A stretch of 32,878 nt of DNA. Origin: Chloroflexota bacterium. GTDB lineage: Bacteria; Chloroflexota; Dormibacteria; CF-121. Of the stretch, positions 22,383-30,406 are shown piece by piece. The translations under genes and the position numbers were made by a program. The notes under the pieces were generated by a model. That model did no database searches, was not told the origin of the DNA, and was given only the letters and a program-made list of their open reading frames with translations. The DNA lies in assembly GCA_005880395.1 (NCBI GenBank), contig VBHQ01000059.1, positions 1 through 32,878 of the forward strand. The letters run 5' to 3'. Every line of letters begins with the position of its first letter. The stretch's first letter is position 1.

Positions 22383-23588
22383 ATGCCTAACGCGCTCGTC
22401 ATCTACATGGTCGCGCACCAGCCGAGGCGCATCCGATTGCCGGCCCAATTGATCCAGCGCGGCACCGCCCCGGAAAAGATGGACGCGCTGATCTTCGACG
22501 AGGCGATGGATCGCCGCTATTTCGACAAGGTGGCGAAGTATTGCTATCGCCCGGCGACCGAATTGTTCTCCTCGCTGGTCGAAAAAGGGATGAAGATCTC
22601 GCTCGGCTTCTCGGTTTCCTTGCTGGAGCAGATGCGGCGGTTTGGGCCCGACGTGCTGACCGGATACCAGAAGCTCGTCGCCCATCCCAACGTCGAGCTG
22701 GTCGCCGTCGAACCGTATCACTCCTTCATCTTCTATCTGGACATCGCGGCGTTCGCCGAACGGATGGCCTGGGGCAAGGCGAAACTCGAGGAGACGTTCC
22801 AGAAGCCGATCGCGATCACGGACACGACCGAGATGTTCATGTCCAACGACGTCTACTTCCAGCTGCAGCGCAGCGGCTTCAAGGGCGCGGTCATGGACGG
22901 GCGGCCCTGGGTGATGGGATGGCGGGAGCCGACCCACGTCTATCGCTATCCCAATGAAGAGATGCGGCTGTTCACTCGGCACTTCGAGCTGAGCGACGAC
23001 GTCGGCTATCGCTTCAGCAACCGTGACTGGAACGGGTGGCCGCTGATGGCCGACACCTACGCCAGCTGGGTGCGGCAGGCGATGGGGGAGTTCGTCTTTC
23101 TCGCCTGGGATTTCGAGACCTTCGGTGAGCACCACCGTGCCGACTCGGGGATCTTTCCCTTCATGCATGCGCTGCATGACGACTTCGTCAAGCAGAAGAT
23201 GCGCTATCTCACGCCTTCAGAGGCGATTGCCGCGTTTCCCAAGGCCCACGAGATGCCGTTGCCGGAGTACGGCTGCACCTGGGCCGGCGACGGCGGGATG
23301 GATTTCTTCCTCGGCAACGAGGCGCAGCAGGGAATCTTCAGGCTGATGCACCACATCTACAACAAGGCGAAGCTGACCAAGCATCCCCACCTGATGGACA
23401 TCGCGCTGTGGCTGCTGCAGTCGGACAACCTGCACCTGATCCAGTGGTTCTCCAAAGCCGGGAGTCAAGCCGAGGTCTCCGCCTACTTCACGCCCGACGA
23501 GTGGTGGGAACTCGGAGGTCTTGGCATCCTCCGCGAGCAGCAACGGGTCTACGTGAATTTCCTCCGCGCCATGGATGAGTACGCCTAG
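22383..23588 (+). CDS. GH57 family alpha-glucan-acting glycoside hydrolase
   Basis: 401 aa. Conserved region 1 HQP (residues 12-14), region 3 with the nucleophile Glu in DTTEMFMSND (residue 150) and region 4 with the general-acid Asp in WDFETFGEHH (near residue 243). GH57 comprises retaining alpha-amylases, 4-alpha-glucanotransferases and branching enzymes; the short length suits the alpha-amylase-like group. No signal peptide, so it acts on cytoplasmic glucan. The ATG is preceded by GAGG with 8 nt spacing. It sits directly behind the GT4 gene, an arrangement suggesting an enzyme pair that builds and trims the same glucan. Confidence 0.9.
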   Translation: MPNALVIYMVAHQPRRIRLPAQLIQRGTAPEKMDALIFDEAMDRRYFDKVAKYCYRPATELFSSLVEKGMKISLGFSVSLLEQMRRFGPDVLTGYQKLVAHPNVELVAVEPYHSFIFYLDIAAFAERMAWGKAKLEETFQKPIAITDTTEMFMSNDVYFQLQRSGFKGAVMDGRPWVMGWREPTHVYRYPNEEMRLFTRHFELSDDVGYRFSNRDWNGWPLMADTYASWVRQAMGEFVFLAWDFETFGEHHRADSGIFPFMHALHDDFVKQKMRYLTPSEAIAAFPKAHEMPLPEYGCTWAGDGGMDFFLGNEAQQGIFRLMHHIYNKAKLTKHPHLMDIALWLLQSDNLHLIQWFSKAGSQAEVSAYFTPDEWWELGGLGILREQQRVYVNFLRAMDEYA

Positions 23589-23594
23589 GCACGG

Positions 23595-24041
23595 GTGCCC
23601 ATAGACGAAAGCGCCCGCAATGGCCGCGCCCGGCTACCGCGTAGCGTCCCCGCCGATGACGTCCCGCCGGTGCTCGTCGCCGACGATGATCGCGACGTCC
23701 GCATCATGCTCCGAACGTTGCTCGAGCTGGATGGTCACGAAGTGCTCGAGGCGAAGGATGGCGACGAAGCCTGGAAACTGTGTCTCGAGGTCCAGCCCAG
23801 TGTCGTGGTGGCGGACATCCAGATGCCGGGCATCGACGGTCTCGAGCTGTGCCGCAAGATCCGTCACAGCAAGCATTCCCCCGACATCAAGGTGATCGTC
23901 TACACCGCCGGGATGGCGACCGCCGAGCAGGCCAGGAGCGCCGGCTGCGATGAGTACTTTCTCAAGACCGATCCGCTGCCCCGGCTGCGCGACAAGGTGC
24001 GCGAGTACGTGAGCTCCCGCTCTGGCCCCCGGGGCTCATAG
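23595..24041 (+). CDS. Single-domain response regulator (CheY-like)
   Basis: 148 aa receiver domain without an output domain. Acidic pocket VLVADDDRD, phosphorylated Asp in VVVADIQMPGIDG, the conserved Thr in VIVYTAG and Lys in YFLKTDP. It has about 25 extra residues at the N-terminus (RNGRARLPRSVPADD) of unclear role. GTG 23595 follows the GH57 stop by 6 nt, so it belongs to the glucan operon. No histidine kinase is in the window; it would be phosphorylated by a distant kinase and act by protein contacts. Confidence 0.92.
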   Translation: MPIDESARNGRARLPRSVPADDVPPVLVADDDRDVRIMLRTLLELDGHEVLEAKDGDEAWKLCLEVQPSVVVADIQMPGIDGLELCRKIRHSKHSPDIKVIVYTAGMATAEQARSAGCDEYFLKTDPLPRLRDKVREYVSSRSGPRGS

Positions 24042-24082
24042 CCCGCTTCCGACGCGAGCGAATCCCCAATACGATCTGAATA

Positions 24083-24112
24083 CGGCGGCTGCAAGGTCGG
24101 CCGAAGCCGCCG
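24083..24112 (+). promoter_or_regulatory. Inverted repeat just upstream of a promoter
   Basis: CGGCGGCT (24083-24090) pairs with AGCCGCCG (24105-24112), ending 2 nt before the -10-like box of the next gene and covering its -35 region. It may end the upstream operon weakly or be an operator. Confidence 0.4.
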
Positions 24113-24114
24113 GT

Positions 24115-24120
24115 TATACA
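24115..24120 (+). promoter_or_regulatory. Possible -10 box, leaderless
   Basis: TATACA (in TTATACAT) ends 6 nt before GTG 24127. Confidence 0.4.
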
Positions 24121-24126
24121 TCAGGG

Positions 24127-24771
24127 GTGCCTGCCTTGCCCGTGCGTCAGTTGCCGGCTGTCATCGAACTGTCACTGGTCGCCGTGGCGTTGGGGTCGCT
24201 CTTGCTCCTCCGCCTGGCGCATGGCGTGCTGCCCTGGGGCCACCTGATGATCGCCGTTGGCCCAGATGGGCGCCCGATGCGGCCGCGGGTCAAATGGCAT
24301 CTGTGGTCGATCAGCCGCGGGGAACCACCGCGGGTCGCCGCGCTCGGCGGCTTCGCGTCGGTCACGCTCGGTGGCGTCGCCGGACTGGCCGTCGGGCCGC
24401 GCCTGGTCGATTCGATGTTTCGACCGGTGAGCTCCTTCTGGACGACCATGATGATCGTCACGCTGTCGCTTTCGACCATCCTGATTCCACTTGGACTTTC
24501 CGTGCTGGTCCGGGCGCTGCTGGACATCACGGCACGGCGCTCGTCGATGGTCGGCATCGTCGTCGGGATGCGCCGCGACAACGCGGTGTTCGGACGGAGC
24601 TACCGGATCGCCATCCAGGCCGGCGACCAGGCGATGGCAAAGCGGCTCTGGGCAGAATCGTTTCGGGTCAGCCGCCAGATTTTCGAGCCTCTCAGTCCGG
24701 GTGATCGAGTCAGTGTCGAGTACTCGCCGCGGCTTCGCTATGTGTACTCGACGGTTGTCGCCGACCGCTGA
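24127..24771 (+). CDS. Membrane protein of unknown function
   Basis: 214 aa from GTG 24127. Three membrane helices (about residues 12-33, 76-94 and 103-130) and a C-terminal cytoplasmic or outer domain of about 80 residues containing VGIVVGMRRDNAVFGRSYRI and GDRVSVEYSPRLRYVYST. The last part looks beta-rich, with a pattern like DUF-type NfeD or PH-like modules, but I cannot assign a family. The stop codon lies in the loop of a hairpin (24761-24784). Confidence 0.65.
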   Translation: MPALPVRQLPAVIELSLVAVALGSLLLLRLAHGVLPWGHLMIAVGPDGRPMRPRVKWHLWSISRGEPPRVAALGGFASVTLGGVAGLAVGPRLVDSMFRPVSSFWTTMMIVTLSLSTILIPLGLSVLVRALLDITARRSSMVGIVVGMRRDNAVFGRSYRIAIQAGDQAMAKRLWAESFRVSRQIFEPLSPGDRVSVEYSPRLRYVYSTVVADR

Positions 24772-24784
24772 AAAAAGCGGTCGG
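24761..24784 (+). terminator. Hairpin overlapping the stop codon, possible weak terminator
   Basis: CCGACCGC pairs perfectly with GCGGTCGG; the loop TGAAAAAA contains the TGA stop. No U-tract follows. The -10 box of the GH57-GT5 gene begins 6 nt downstream. Confidence 0.45.
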
Positions 24785-24789
24785 TTAGC

Positions 24790-24795
24790 TAGACT
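24790..24795 (+). promoter_or_regulatory. Probable -10 box, leaderless, of the GH57-GT5 gene
   Basis: TAGACT ends 8 nt before GTG 24804. Confidence 0.5.
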
Positions 24796-24803
24796 TCATC
24801 CCC

Positions 24804-27800
24804 GTGACGCGACCGCTGCATGTGGCCTTTGTCTGGCACATGCACCAGCCGTACTACAAGGACGACCTGGAGAACGTGTTTCTCCTCCCCTGGGTGCGGC
24901 TTCGGTGCGCAAAGGACTACTACAAGATGCCGGCCTTGCTCGACGAGTACCCGGCGATCAAGCAGACCTTCAACCTGGTTCCGGCGCTCGTCGACCAGAT
25001 CAACGACTACGTGGGCGGGGGTGTGACCGATGTCTATCTCGACCTCTGCCGGCGCCCGGTCAGCGAGCTCAGCGCTGAGGAACGTGCTTTTGTCGCTCGT
25101 TGGATGACGGAGTCGAGCCAGATCCGTCGCGTGCGCCAGTACCCCCGCTATCTCGAGCTGGTGCGAAAGCGAGAGCAGTTCGGGCCAGGGGGCGCCAATG
25201 AGCTCGCCCGGCTGTTCTCCGAAGCAGAACTCCGTGACCTGCAAGTCTGGTTCAACCTGTCGTGGATCGGGCCCGAAGTCGTCGAGCGCAACCCCGAGAT
25301 TGGGGCGCCGATCGCAAAAGGCCGGGACTTCGAGGAGGCTGACAAGACACCGATCTTTCGCGGCGCGACAGGACCTGGTGCTGCCACGGCTTCCCTTCCG
25401 CCATCCCGAGGACGCCCGCGAGCAACTGCGCCTGGGGATCGAGGCGCACCGGCGCGCGTTCTCGACGGCTCCGCGGGGCATCTGGCCGCCGGAGGCGGCC
25501 ATCGCCGACGAGGTCGCCCGGCTGGCGGCCCAGCAGGGAATCGCCTGGATGATCGGCGACGAAGGCGTCCTGGAGAAGTCGCTCGGAACCACGCTCAGCC
25601 GTGATGGCGAGGGCCGGATGATGCAGCCCGAGCTGCTGTATTCGCCGTACCGGTTCGACTCACGCGACGGGGCGGTCGACCTGCTCTTTCGTGACGCCCG
25701 ACTCTCCAACGCGATCGGATTCGAATACCAGAACGCGGGCCCGGACGAGGCCGCCAAGGATCTGATCGACCGGCTTGATGGCATTCGGCAGGGCCAGGGC
25801 GACGCGCCGTTACTCGCCGTCATCGCCCTGGACGGCGAAAACTGCTGGGACTTCTATGAAGCAAACGGGAACCCATTCCTACGAGCGCTCTATGGACGGC
25901 TCAGCCACGAGGCCGAGCTGAAGACGGTCACCATTTCAGAATTCCTGGGCGAGTTTCCAGCGACGCGCTCGCTGTCCCGGATCGAGCCCGGATCCTGGAT
26001 CAATGCCAGCTTCGACACCTGGGTCGGCGACGAGGAGCACAACATGGCCTGGGAACGCCTGGCGGAGGCGCGCGACTTCTTGAGTGAGCAGGAGCGAGGT
26101 GGAAAGGCGGGGGCCAAGCTCGAGCTGGCCCGACGGGAGGCGCTGATCGCCGAGGGCAGCGATTGGTTTTGGTGGTTCGGCCGGTCGCATGACTCGGGGA
26201 TGGACCAGATCTGGGACAGCCTCTTCCGCCTGCACCTGCGCAACATCTATATGTCGTTGGATCAGGCGCCGCCGCCAGGGCTCTACCAGCCGATCGTCAA
26301 GGATACCCAAGATACCGCTGCGAAGCGGCCAGAGCGCAAGATCACGCCGAAGCTGAATGGCGTCCTCGATGACGGCGAATGGCAAGCCGGCGGCTACGTC
26401 GACGTCACCGCCCTCTTCGGCGCCATGCACCCGCCGCGCGGCGCGCTCCGCCGGATCTGGTTCGGGCATGACGATCGCAACCTCTATTTGCGCTTCGACC
26501 TGCTCGGCGAGGGGCATGCCCCGAGACCGGTCGAGCTCGAGTTGCGCTTCAACGGGCACAACGGCCCGTCCCTGCGCTTGCACGCGACCCGCATGAACCG
26601 TGGATTCGAGCTGACGCTGACGGACGCCGAAGCCAACTCGACGCGCTGGTCAAGCCGAGCCGAAGCCCAGCAGGCGCTCGCCTTTGCCGTTCCCTTCGAT
26701 GCGCTCGGCCACGATCCCGGCGACACCATCGAGATGGTGGCCATCGCGTATGAGAACGGCAAGGCGGTCGAGCAGTTGCCGCCCACCGGCGCGATCGCCG
26801 TCAGGGTCCCCGGCGAAATCGCGGGTGGGGGACCGCAAACGCCGCTGAAGATCCTGCTGGTCTCGGCTGAAGTCGCGCCGTTCGCGAAGGTCGGCGGCCT
26901 CGCCGACGTCGCGGGCGCCTTGCCCAAGGCGCTGCGTGCGCTGGGACACGACGTGAGAGTCGTGATGCCCCGCTACGGCAGCATCGACGTGGAGAAATAC
27001 GGGCTTCGTCCGGTGCTGCGCGACCTTCCCGTGGCACTCGCGCACCAGCCGGTCAACGCCACCGTGCTGGAGGGACGGATCGGCGAGGACGTCCCGATTT
27101 ACTTCATCGACAATGCCCAATTCTTCGGGCGGGAGGGCATGTACGGCTTCTGGGATGACGATGCCCGCTTCATCTATTTCAGCCGCGCCGCGCTCGAGAT
27201 GCTGCGGCCGCTTGGCTTCCAGCCAGACGTCATTCATGTCAACGACTGGCACACGGCCGTGATTCCCAACCTGCTGGCGAAGCTCTACAGCGATCCCTTT
27301 TATGCGGCTATCGCCACCGTGCTCACGATCCACAACCTGGCCTTCCAGGGCGTGTACGGCTATGGCACGCTGCACCTCGCCGAACTGGAGCCCTGGGGTC
27401 TGATCAAGTCGGGGATCGGCGGGCTGGACGACATCGTGAATTTGCTCGGCCGGGGCGTCTGGTTTGCCGACGCGGTGAACACCGTCAGCAATCGCTACGC
27501 CGAAGAGATCCTGACGCCAGAGTACGGCGAGAAGATGGACCCGTTGCTCCGGGTCTTCAAGAGCAAGCTGCACGGCATCATCAACGGCATCGATTACGAA
27601 GTCTTCAATCCCGAGCGCGACGCCTCGATCGCAACCCGCTATGACATCGCGACCGTTGAGAAAAAGGCGGAGAACAAGCGGGCTCTGCAGCAAGAGGTCG
27701 GCCTCCCCCAAAACCCATCGATTCCGGTCATCGGGCTGATCTCCCGGCTCTATGACCAGAAGGGCCTGGACCTGATCGCCAACATCATGTGGGGGCTGAT

Positions 27801-28326
27801 GCGCCTGAATCTGCAACTCGTCGTCCTCGGTGCCGGCGACTCGCGCTACGAGGAGATGTTCCGGGCCAACGCACGCGACAACCCGCTGAAGGTTTCAGCC
27901 ACGATCGGCTTCAAGCCGGTGCTGGCGCAGCACATCTACGCCGGTTCCGACATGTTCCTCATGCCTTCGCGCTTCGAACCCTGTGGCCTGGGTCAACTGA
28001 TCAGTATTCGGTACGGAACGATCCCAATCGTCCGCGCGACCGGCGGACTCGCCGATACGATCCAGGATTGGGACCCGGTCCGGCAGACCGGCAATGGATT
28101 CGTCTTCGAGGCCTACGACCACTGGGACCTCTACGCGCAGGTAGTGCGCGCGCTGGAAACCTACCGGCAGCCTCAGCAGTGGCGGCGGCTTCAGGCCAAC
28201 GCCATGGCGAGCGATGTCAGCTGGACCAACTCGGCGAACAAGTACGTTGGGCTCTATCGGACGGCGATAAGCCGGCACGCCGAGGCCCAGGAGTACGCGC
28301 AGACGGCAAGCCCATCGGGTTGGTAA
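24804..28326 (+). pseudogene. GH57 - CBM9-like - GT5 glycogen synthase fusion, frame-broken near 25360
   Basis: GTG 24804 begins MTRPLHVAFVWHMHQP, GH57 conserved region 1. This frame holds to GRDFEEADKTPIF (about 25360) and then loses homology; the second frame takes over at ARQDLVLPRLPFRHPEDA. In relatives about 45-50 residues lie between these blocks, including conserved region 2 (GQIE.STTP..HP). So a segment not divisible by three is missing. Region 3 (GIWPPEAAI, nucleophile Glu) and region 4 (ALDGENCWDFY, Asp) follow, then a CBM9-like beta domain (KLNGVLDDGEW, 26350-26810) and from about 26850 a complete GT5 ADP-glucose-type glycogen synthase (VSAEVAPFAKVGGLADVAG, HVNDWHTA, SRFEPCGLGQL). 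Restored, the protein would have about 1,220 residues. The GT5 part is intact but lacks its own obvious ribosome site. Confidence 0.82.
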
Positions 28327-28405
28327 CGGCGCTCGTGGTCTCCTAACAAGAACCCAATAGTTCGCGGCGCTGCCTCTAATAGACGTTAATAATTTGACGA
28401 ATTTC

Positions 28406-28435
28406 TTGCTGTTTGGATCGGCGTTAGTGCATGAT
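28406..28435 (+). promoter_or_regulatory. Possible promoter of the peptide ABC operon
   Basis: In a locally AT-rich stretch (28376-28412, unusual for this DNA), TTGCTG is followed after 18 bp by CATGAT. A TTGACG also occurs at 28394-28399 without a partner -10. The leader would be about 65 nt. The assignment is weak. Confidence 0.3.
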
Positions 28436-28505
28436 TACGGCGATTCACGGGAATCTCGCTTGTCGGGCGAATCATTTTGGGTCGGATGGGAGGTCACAAA
28501 GATAC

Positions 28506-30245
28506 ATGGATCTAGCTATCGGTAAGACGCGATGGTTGCGAGTCGGCGCGCTTTTCGGCGCGATCGCGATGCTGGTCGCGGCGTGCGGCACGAATCAAGC
28601 GGCGAATGGCGGAGAGACGCCGAAAAACGGCGGGACATTGATCTGGGCAATCGACTCTGATGCCACGAGCTTGAACCCGTTCGTCATCTCGACGCTTCCA
28701 GAATTTCGGATCATGTCATTTCTCCTGCCGAACCTGTATTCGGTCGACAAGAATCTGAACGTCGTCCCGGACCTGGCAGACGGCTTGCCCTCGGTCTCGA
28801 GCGACGCCACGGTCTGGACCGTGAAGCTCAAGAAGAACGCCAAGTGGAGCGACGGGACCCCGATCACGGCCGACGATGTGATTGCCACCGAAAAGATTCA
28901 GGCCGACCCGAACCTTGATACCGACTACGGATACGACTGGAGCAAGGTCAAGACGGTCGAGAAGGTGGACGCGAACACTGTCAAGTTCACGCTCAGCGAG
29001 CCGTTCGCGCCTTTCCTGGCCGTCAATCTGGTCGGTTACATCGCGCCAGCGGAGGTGTATGGGAAGATCGACCCAGCAAAGATCCGCAATGACCCGGTCT
29101 CCAAGAACCCGACCGTGTTCGGCGGTCCATACAAGCTGGACAAATGGATCCCCGGCCAGGAGTTCGACTTTTCCGCCAACCCGACCTACTTCAACGGCCG
29201 GCCTCACTACGACAAGGCGATCGCCAAGGTCATCACCGACGCGACCGCGGCTGCCAACGCGCTGATCAACAACGACGTGGCCTGGCACCCGTCTTTGGGC
29301 GAGTCCGGCGCCGGCGGCATCAGCAAGGCCAAGCAGTCAAGCAACGTCGTGGTCCACACCTATCAGGACCTCTCCTACATCGACTTCCGCATGAACGAGC
29401 GCAAGGGCCACATTTTCGACAAGCTCGAGACACGGCAGGCGCTTTCCTCCGTGTTGGATAAGGCCTCGATTGTCCAAGCCGCCACCCAGGGCGCGGGCGC
29501 CCCCCTCTGGGGTGACATCGTGCCGGCCTCCTGGGCCTACAACGCGAACGCCATCGTCAAGTACCCATTGGACGTGAACAAAGCCAAGCAGTACATGCAG
29601 CAAGCCGGCTGGACGATCGGCTCGGATGGCATCGCCGTCCGGACCCTGGCCGACGGCTGCTCAGCCTGCACCCCGGTGATCAAACCCGGTGGCCAGCAGA
29701 AGTTTGTCGGCAAGATCCGGGTGCGCGCCGGCAAGCCCGACCGTCTCAAGGCGGCCGAGATCATCGCGGACCAGGTAAAGCAGATCGGCATGTCGCTGAC
29801 GCCTGATCCGACCGACTTCAAGGTGTTCTACCCGCCCATCATGAAGGGCCAGTTCGACGTGTTCATCGCCGGCTTCAGCCTGAACGCCGATCCTGATGAC
29901 TGGAGCACTGCCTCCTCCGCCCAGCTCCAGCCGGAGCACAAGCAAGGCCAGAACTGGACCGGCTACTCCAACCCGGAACTCGACAAGCTGATCGACCAGG
30001 AGCGGGCAACCGTCAAGGCTACCGATGCCGAAACCAAGGCCGCGCGCAAGCCAATCTTCGACAAGATCGAGAAGATCATCAGCGGCGACGTTCAGACTTA
30101 CATGCTCTGGGCTGATGTGTCCTCGATGGGCTGGTCGAGCAACGTCGGCGGCGTGGTGGCCGGGAACGGCGACAACACGATTTACCTCGACTCGGAATAC
30201 AACGTCAGCGCCCGCGCCGGATGGTTCTCGAAGAGTGGTAAGTAG
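28506..30245 (+). CDS. Peptide/oligopeptide ABC transporter substrate-binding lipoprotein (SBP family 5)
   Basis: 579 aa from ATG 28506, chosen because GGGAGG lies 12 nt upstream and a lipoprotein signal follows at once: basic KTRWLR, hydrophobic GALFGAIAMLV and lipobox VAAC. The mature protein shows family features: GGTLIWAIDSDATSLNPF, LADGLPSVSSDATVWTVKL with KWSDGTPITADDV, GGPYKL and the C-terminal lobe with FIAGFSLNADPDDW. It captures peptides (or other SBP5 ligands such as nickel or sugars) outside the membrane and delivers them to the permeases encoded downstream. Internal Cys pair in DGCSACTP. An in-frame ATG at 28431 is unlikely. Confidence 0.92.
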   Translation: MDLAIGKTRWLRVGALFGAIAMLVAACGTNQAANGGETPKNGGTLIWAIDSDATSLNPFVISTLPEFRIMSFLLPNLYSVDKNLNVVPDLADGLPSVSSDATVWTVKLKKNAKWSDGTPITADDVIATEKIQADPNLDTDYGYDWSKVKTVEKVDANTVKFTLSEPFAPFLAVNLVGYIAPAEVYGKIDPAKIRNDPVSKNPTVFGGPYKLDKWIPGQEFDFSANPTYFNGRPHYDKAIAKVITDATAAANALINNDVAWHPSLGESGAGGISKAKQSSNVVVHTYQDLSYIDFRMNERKGHIFDKLETRQALSSVLDKASIVQAATQGAGAPLWGDIVPASWAYNANAIVKYPLDVNKAKQYMQQAGWTIGSDGIAVRTLADGCSACTPVIKPGGQQKFVGKIRVRAGKPDRLKAAEIIADQVKQIGMSLTPDPTDFKVFYPPIMKGQFDVFIAGFSLNADPDDWSTASSAQLQPEHKQGQNWTGYSNPELDKLIDQERATVKATDAETKAARKPIFDKIEKIISGDVQTYMLWADVSSMGWSSNVGGVVAGNGDNTIYLDSEYNVSARAGWFSKSGK

Positions 30246-30260
30246 TTAGGGCGACGGGGC

Positions 30261-30296
30261 GATCATCCGGGGAGGTCGACGCCTTCCCGGGTGATC
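30261..30296 (+). promoter_or_regulatory. Strong intercistronic hairpin after the binding-protein gene
   Basis: A 15-bp stem (30261-30275 with 30282-30296, two G-T wobbles) has loop TCGACG and no U-tract. Such hairpins between a binding protein and its permease genes typically stabilise the 5' message or partially stop transcription so that the binding protein is made in excess. Confidence 0.65.
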
Positions 30297-30394
30297 CCAC
30301 TAGCGGCACCGATCGGCGCGTTCGCTATGCTTCTTGCGGGAGCGCTACCGGCCAATGAGCGGCAACCCCTGACCGAGGCGGAATAAAAGCGTCA

Positions 30395-30400
30395 TAGGAT
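30395..30400 (+). promoter_or_regulatory. -10-like box or Shine-Dalgarno before the permease gene
   Basis: TAGGAT ends 6 nt before GTG 30407, the same geometry as other leaderless starts here; however AGGA within it could equally serve as a ribosome site at 7 nt. Confidence 0.35.
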
Positions 30401-30406
30401 GAACAG

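Noticed and set aside
21846-23177. Long minus-strand open frame of 443 codons opposite GT4 and GH57
   Set aside because: It lies wholly antisense to two genes with clear family motifs; long antisense frames are expected at high GC, and its translation has no recognisable domain.
26650-27816. Minus-strand open frame opposite the glycogen synthase domain
   Set aside because: It is a shadow of a strongly conserved GT5 coding frame.
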